Shown here piece by piece: positions 59,581 through 64,000 of a DNA stretch of 64,000 nucleotides. The DNA comes from an uncultured SAR86 cluster bacterium (GTDB lineage: Bacteria; Pseudomonadota; Gammaproteobacteria; Magnimaribacterales; Magnimaribacteraceae): the NCBI GenBank assembly GCA_902574355.1, contig CACGNN010000004.1, forward strand, positions 54,365 through 118,364. The letters run 5' to 3'. How positions within the stretch are numbered: position 1 is the stretch's first letter; every line of letters starts with the position of its first letter. The notes below the pieces were generated by a model, which worked only from the letters and a program-made list of their open reading frames with translations, was not told the origin of the DNA and searched no databases. A program made the position numbers and the translations under genes.

Positions 59581-61125
59581 ATGGAAGAATTAAACCCATC
59601 AGAAATTAGTCAGGTCATCAAACAGAAAATTGATGCCCTTGATACCGCCTCCACTCCTAGCAATGAAGGCACAATCGTTTTCCTTGCAGACGGTATTGCG
59701 AGAATACACGGTCTTGGCGAAGTCATGAATGGTGAGCTTATAGAGTTTGAACATGGCGTCATGGGAATGGCGCTTAATTTAGAAGTTGACTCTGTTGGGG
59801 CTGTTATCTTGGGAGATTACAAGTTACTGGCAGAGGGGGGCTCTGCTAAGTGTACTGGAAGAATTTTAGAGGTCCCCGTTGGAGAGGCTCTTATGGGTAG
59901 GGTTGTGGACGCACTAGGCAACCCAATTGATGGTAAAGGCGAAGTGCAGACAGATCAAACCGCCCCAGTAGAGAAAGTCGCTCCTGGGGTTATTTCAAGA
60001 AAGTCTGTAGATCAACCGGTGCAACTGGGCATAAAGGCGGTTGACAGCATGGTTCCTATTGGAAGAGGTCAGCGTGAATTGATCATTGGAGACAGACAGA
60101 CCGGCAAAACCGCTATCGCCATTGATGCAATAATCAATCAAAAAGACACTGGCGTTAAGTGTATATATGTGGCCATAGGACAAAAGCAATCTTCAATTGC
60201 CCAGGTGGTTAGAACTCTTGAGCAATATGGCGCAATGGAAAACACAATTGTTGTAGTGGCTGCAGCGGCTGATCCTGCACCCATGCAATATATTGCCCCT
60301 TTTGCAGCTTGTTCCATGGGCGAGTATTTCAGAGATAGGGGAGAGGATGCTTTAATTATCTACGATGACCTTTCTAAACAAGCCGTTGCATATAGACAGA
60401 TGTCTCTTTTGCTAAGAAGACCGCCCGGAAGGGAGGCTTATCCTGGTGATGTTTTCTACCTTCACTCAAGATTGTTAGAAAGAGCCGCAAGGGTGAATGA
60501 GGAATATGTAGAGAATCACACAAATGGTGAGATAAAGGGAAAAACCGGTTCGTTGACTGCACTACCAATCATCGAAACTCAGGCTGGAGACGTTTCAGCG
60601 TTTGTTCCTACGAACGTAATTTCTATAACCGATGGACAAATTTTCCTAGAGTCGTCTCTATTTAGTTCAGGATTAAAGCCAGCTATGGATCCTGGTATTT
60701 CAGTTTCAAGGGTAGGTGGTGCTGCTCAGGTTCCCATAATTAAAAAGCTTGGCGGAGGAATTAAAACAGCCCTCGCTCAATATAGAGAGTTAGAGGCTTT
60801 TGCCCAGTTTGCTTCAGATCTTGACGAGGCATCCAAAGAACAATTAGAGCATGGTGTAAGGGTTACAGAGCTGACGAAACAAGATCAGTTTTCACCAATG
60901 TCTGTAGCTGAAATGGGCCTAATGTTATACACAGCTAATGAAGGGTATCTAAGGCAGGTTGAGGTCGAAAAAATCAAAGACTTTGAAAAGAGCTTGATAG
61001 CCTATATGAATTCCGAGCATAAAGATCTTATGGACAAGGTATCAGAGACCGGAGAATATGGAGACGATATTCAAAATGCCTTCAAAGAAGCCTTAGACAA
61101 ATTCATGGAAACACAAACCTGGTAG
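59581..61125 (+). CDS. atpA: ATP synthase F1 subunit alpha
   Basis: A 514-residue non-catalytic nucleotide-binding subunit. Walker A is [15 protein letters not shown] near residue 169, followed by [27 protein letters not shown] and [17 protein letters not shown] with the arginine finger. The length is one residue longer than that of the E. coli subunit (513 residues). Confidence 0.97.
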   Translation: MEELNPSEISQVIKQKIDALDTASTPSNEGTIVFLADGIARIHGLGEVMNGELIEFEHGVMGMALNLEVDSVGAVILGDYKLLAEGGSAKCTGRILEVPVGEALMGRVVDALGNPIDGKGEVQTDQTAPVEKVAPGVISRKSVDQPVQLGIKAVDSMVPIGRGQRELIIGDRQTGKTAIAIDAIINQKDTGVKCIYVAIGQKQSSIAQVVRTLEQYGAMENTIVVVAAAADPAPMQYIAPFAACSMGEYFRDRGEDALIIYDDLSKQAVAYRQMSLLLRRPPGREAYPGDVFYLHSRLLERAARVNEEYVENHTNGEIKGKTGSLTALPIIETQAGDVSAFVPTNVISITDGQIFLESSLFSSGLKPAMDPGISVSRVGGAAQVPIIKKLGGGIKTALAQYRELEAFAQFASDLDEASKEQLEHGVRVTELTKQDQFSPMSVAEMGLMLYTANEGYLRQVEVEKIKDFEKSLIAYMNSEHKDLMDKVSETGEYGDDIQNAFKEALDKFMETQTW

Positions 61126-61131
61126 GGATTA

Positions 61132-63410
<2,279 letters not shown>

Positions 63411-63413
63411 TCT

Positions 63414-63827
63414 ATGTCAACTATCCAGTGCAATATAGTTAGTCCAGAAGGAGAGCTTTTCTCTGGACCTGTCGAGCTATTGAGTGCTGAAGGTGGTGCT
63501 GGAGAAATTGCCATTACACCGAGGCATGCCCCGCTTCTAACAAACCTAAAACCTGGTCCGGTTAAGCTTGTTTTGGAAGGAGGCGAAGAAGAGATATTTT
63601 TTGCTTCAGGTGGATTTCTAGAAGTACAGCCTGGAGAGGTAACCCTTTTAACAGATGTTGCCGAGAGAGCTGATGACATAGACTCGGCAGCCGCTGAAAG
63701 AGCAAAAGAATTAGCAGAAAGAGAACTAGAAGACCAAAAATCAGAGATGGATTATTCCATGGCATCAGCACAACTAGCTGAGGCAGCTGCCAGGTTAAAA
63801 GCCTTGCAGAAACTGCGTAAGAAGTAG
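63414..63827 (+). CDS. atpC: ATP synthase F1 subunit epsilon
   Basis: A 137-residue regulatory subunit: an N-terminal beta-sandwich (VSPEGELFSGPVELLSAEG, GEIAITPRHAPLLT, FFASGGFLEVQPGEVTLL) and two C-terminal helices. It is the last gene of the atpBEFHAGDC operon. No clear terminator is seen before glmU. Confidence 0.94.
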   Translation: MSTIQCNIVSPEGELFSGPVELLSAEGGAGEIAITPRHAPLLTNLKPGPVKLVLEGGEEEIFFASGGFLEVQPGEVTLLTDVAERADDIDSAAAERAKELAERELEDQKSEMDYSMASAQLAEAAARLKALQKLRKK

Positions 63828-63831
63828 TTAA

Positions 63832-64000
<169 letters not shown>

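Overview
The window is a gene-dense, AT-rich chromosomal segment from a gammaproteobacterium. It has very short intergenic gaps, no insertion sequences, no tRNA or rRNA genes, no CRISPR array and no phage genes. Gene content and order match the replication-origin region of Pseudomonas-like Gammaproteobacteria: dnaA-dnaN-recF-gyrB, rpmH-rnpA-yidD-yidC-mnmE-mnmG-rsmG-parA-parB-atp, and the coxBA-ctaG-coxC...surf1-ctaA-ctaB-sco1 block. Low GC, streamlining and a large TonB receptor suggest a free-living marine lineage (SAR86-like is plausible), but I cannot prove the taxon from this window.

Layout. 1-6.1 kb: an accessory catabolic cluster (cut-off amidohydrolase, nitroreductase, acyl-CoA ligase, carotenoid oxygenase, MaoC dehydratase, CitE-like lyase). 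6.2-12.3 kb: dsbA and cytochrome c4 diverging from engB, then an FkbM methyltransferase, polA and dsbB. 12.3-22.3 kb: housekeeping and mixed metabolism (pckA, gshA, a quinone oxidoreductase, a Sel1 protein, typA, a Met/His-rich outer-membrane protein, an ABM monooxygenase, a saccharopine-dehydrogenase-like protein, DoxX, a cupin). 22.4-33.3 kb, almost all on the minus strand: a caa3-type cytochrome c oxidase and its assembly genes, ending in a small His-rich exported protein and a ZnuD-like TonB receptor with Asp-Asp-His repeats. 33.4-43.2 kb: aroE-tsaC-purE diverging from def-fmt-trkA-trkH, then an LpxL-like acyltransferase, a single-chain glycyl-tRNA synthetase, gmhB and plsC. 43.2-64 kb: the origin region, with gyrB-recF-dnaN-dnaA on the minus strand and everything from rpmH to the ATP synthase operon and the start of glmU on the plus strand.

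How the genes work together. The oxidase, cytochrome c4 and the ATP synthase form the aerobic respiratory end-chain. CtaA and CtaB make heme A, while Sco1, CtaG and Surf1 deliver copper and assemble the enzyme. The metal-type TonB receptor lies at the end of that assembly run and may supply metal to it. DsbA and DsbB form a periplasmic disulfide pair. ParA and ParB act with a parS-like site that lies inside recF. DnaA boxes sit in two places: between dnaA and rpmH, and upstream of mnmG.

Most notable: the metal receptor placed in the oxidase-assembly run; the alpha2-type GlyRS at the locus where relatives carry glyQ-glyS; the parS-like site inside recF; a Lys-rich tail on GyrB; and the absence of rsmB and atpI from their usual positions.
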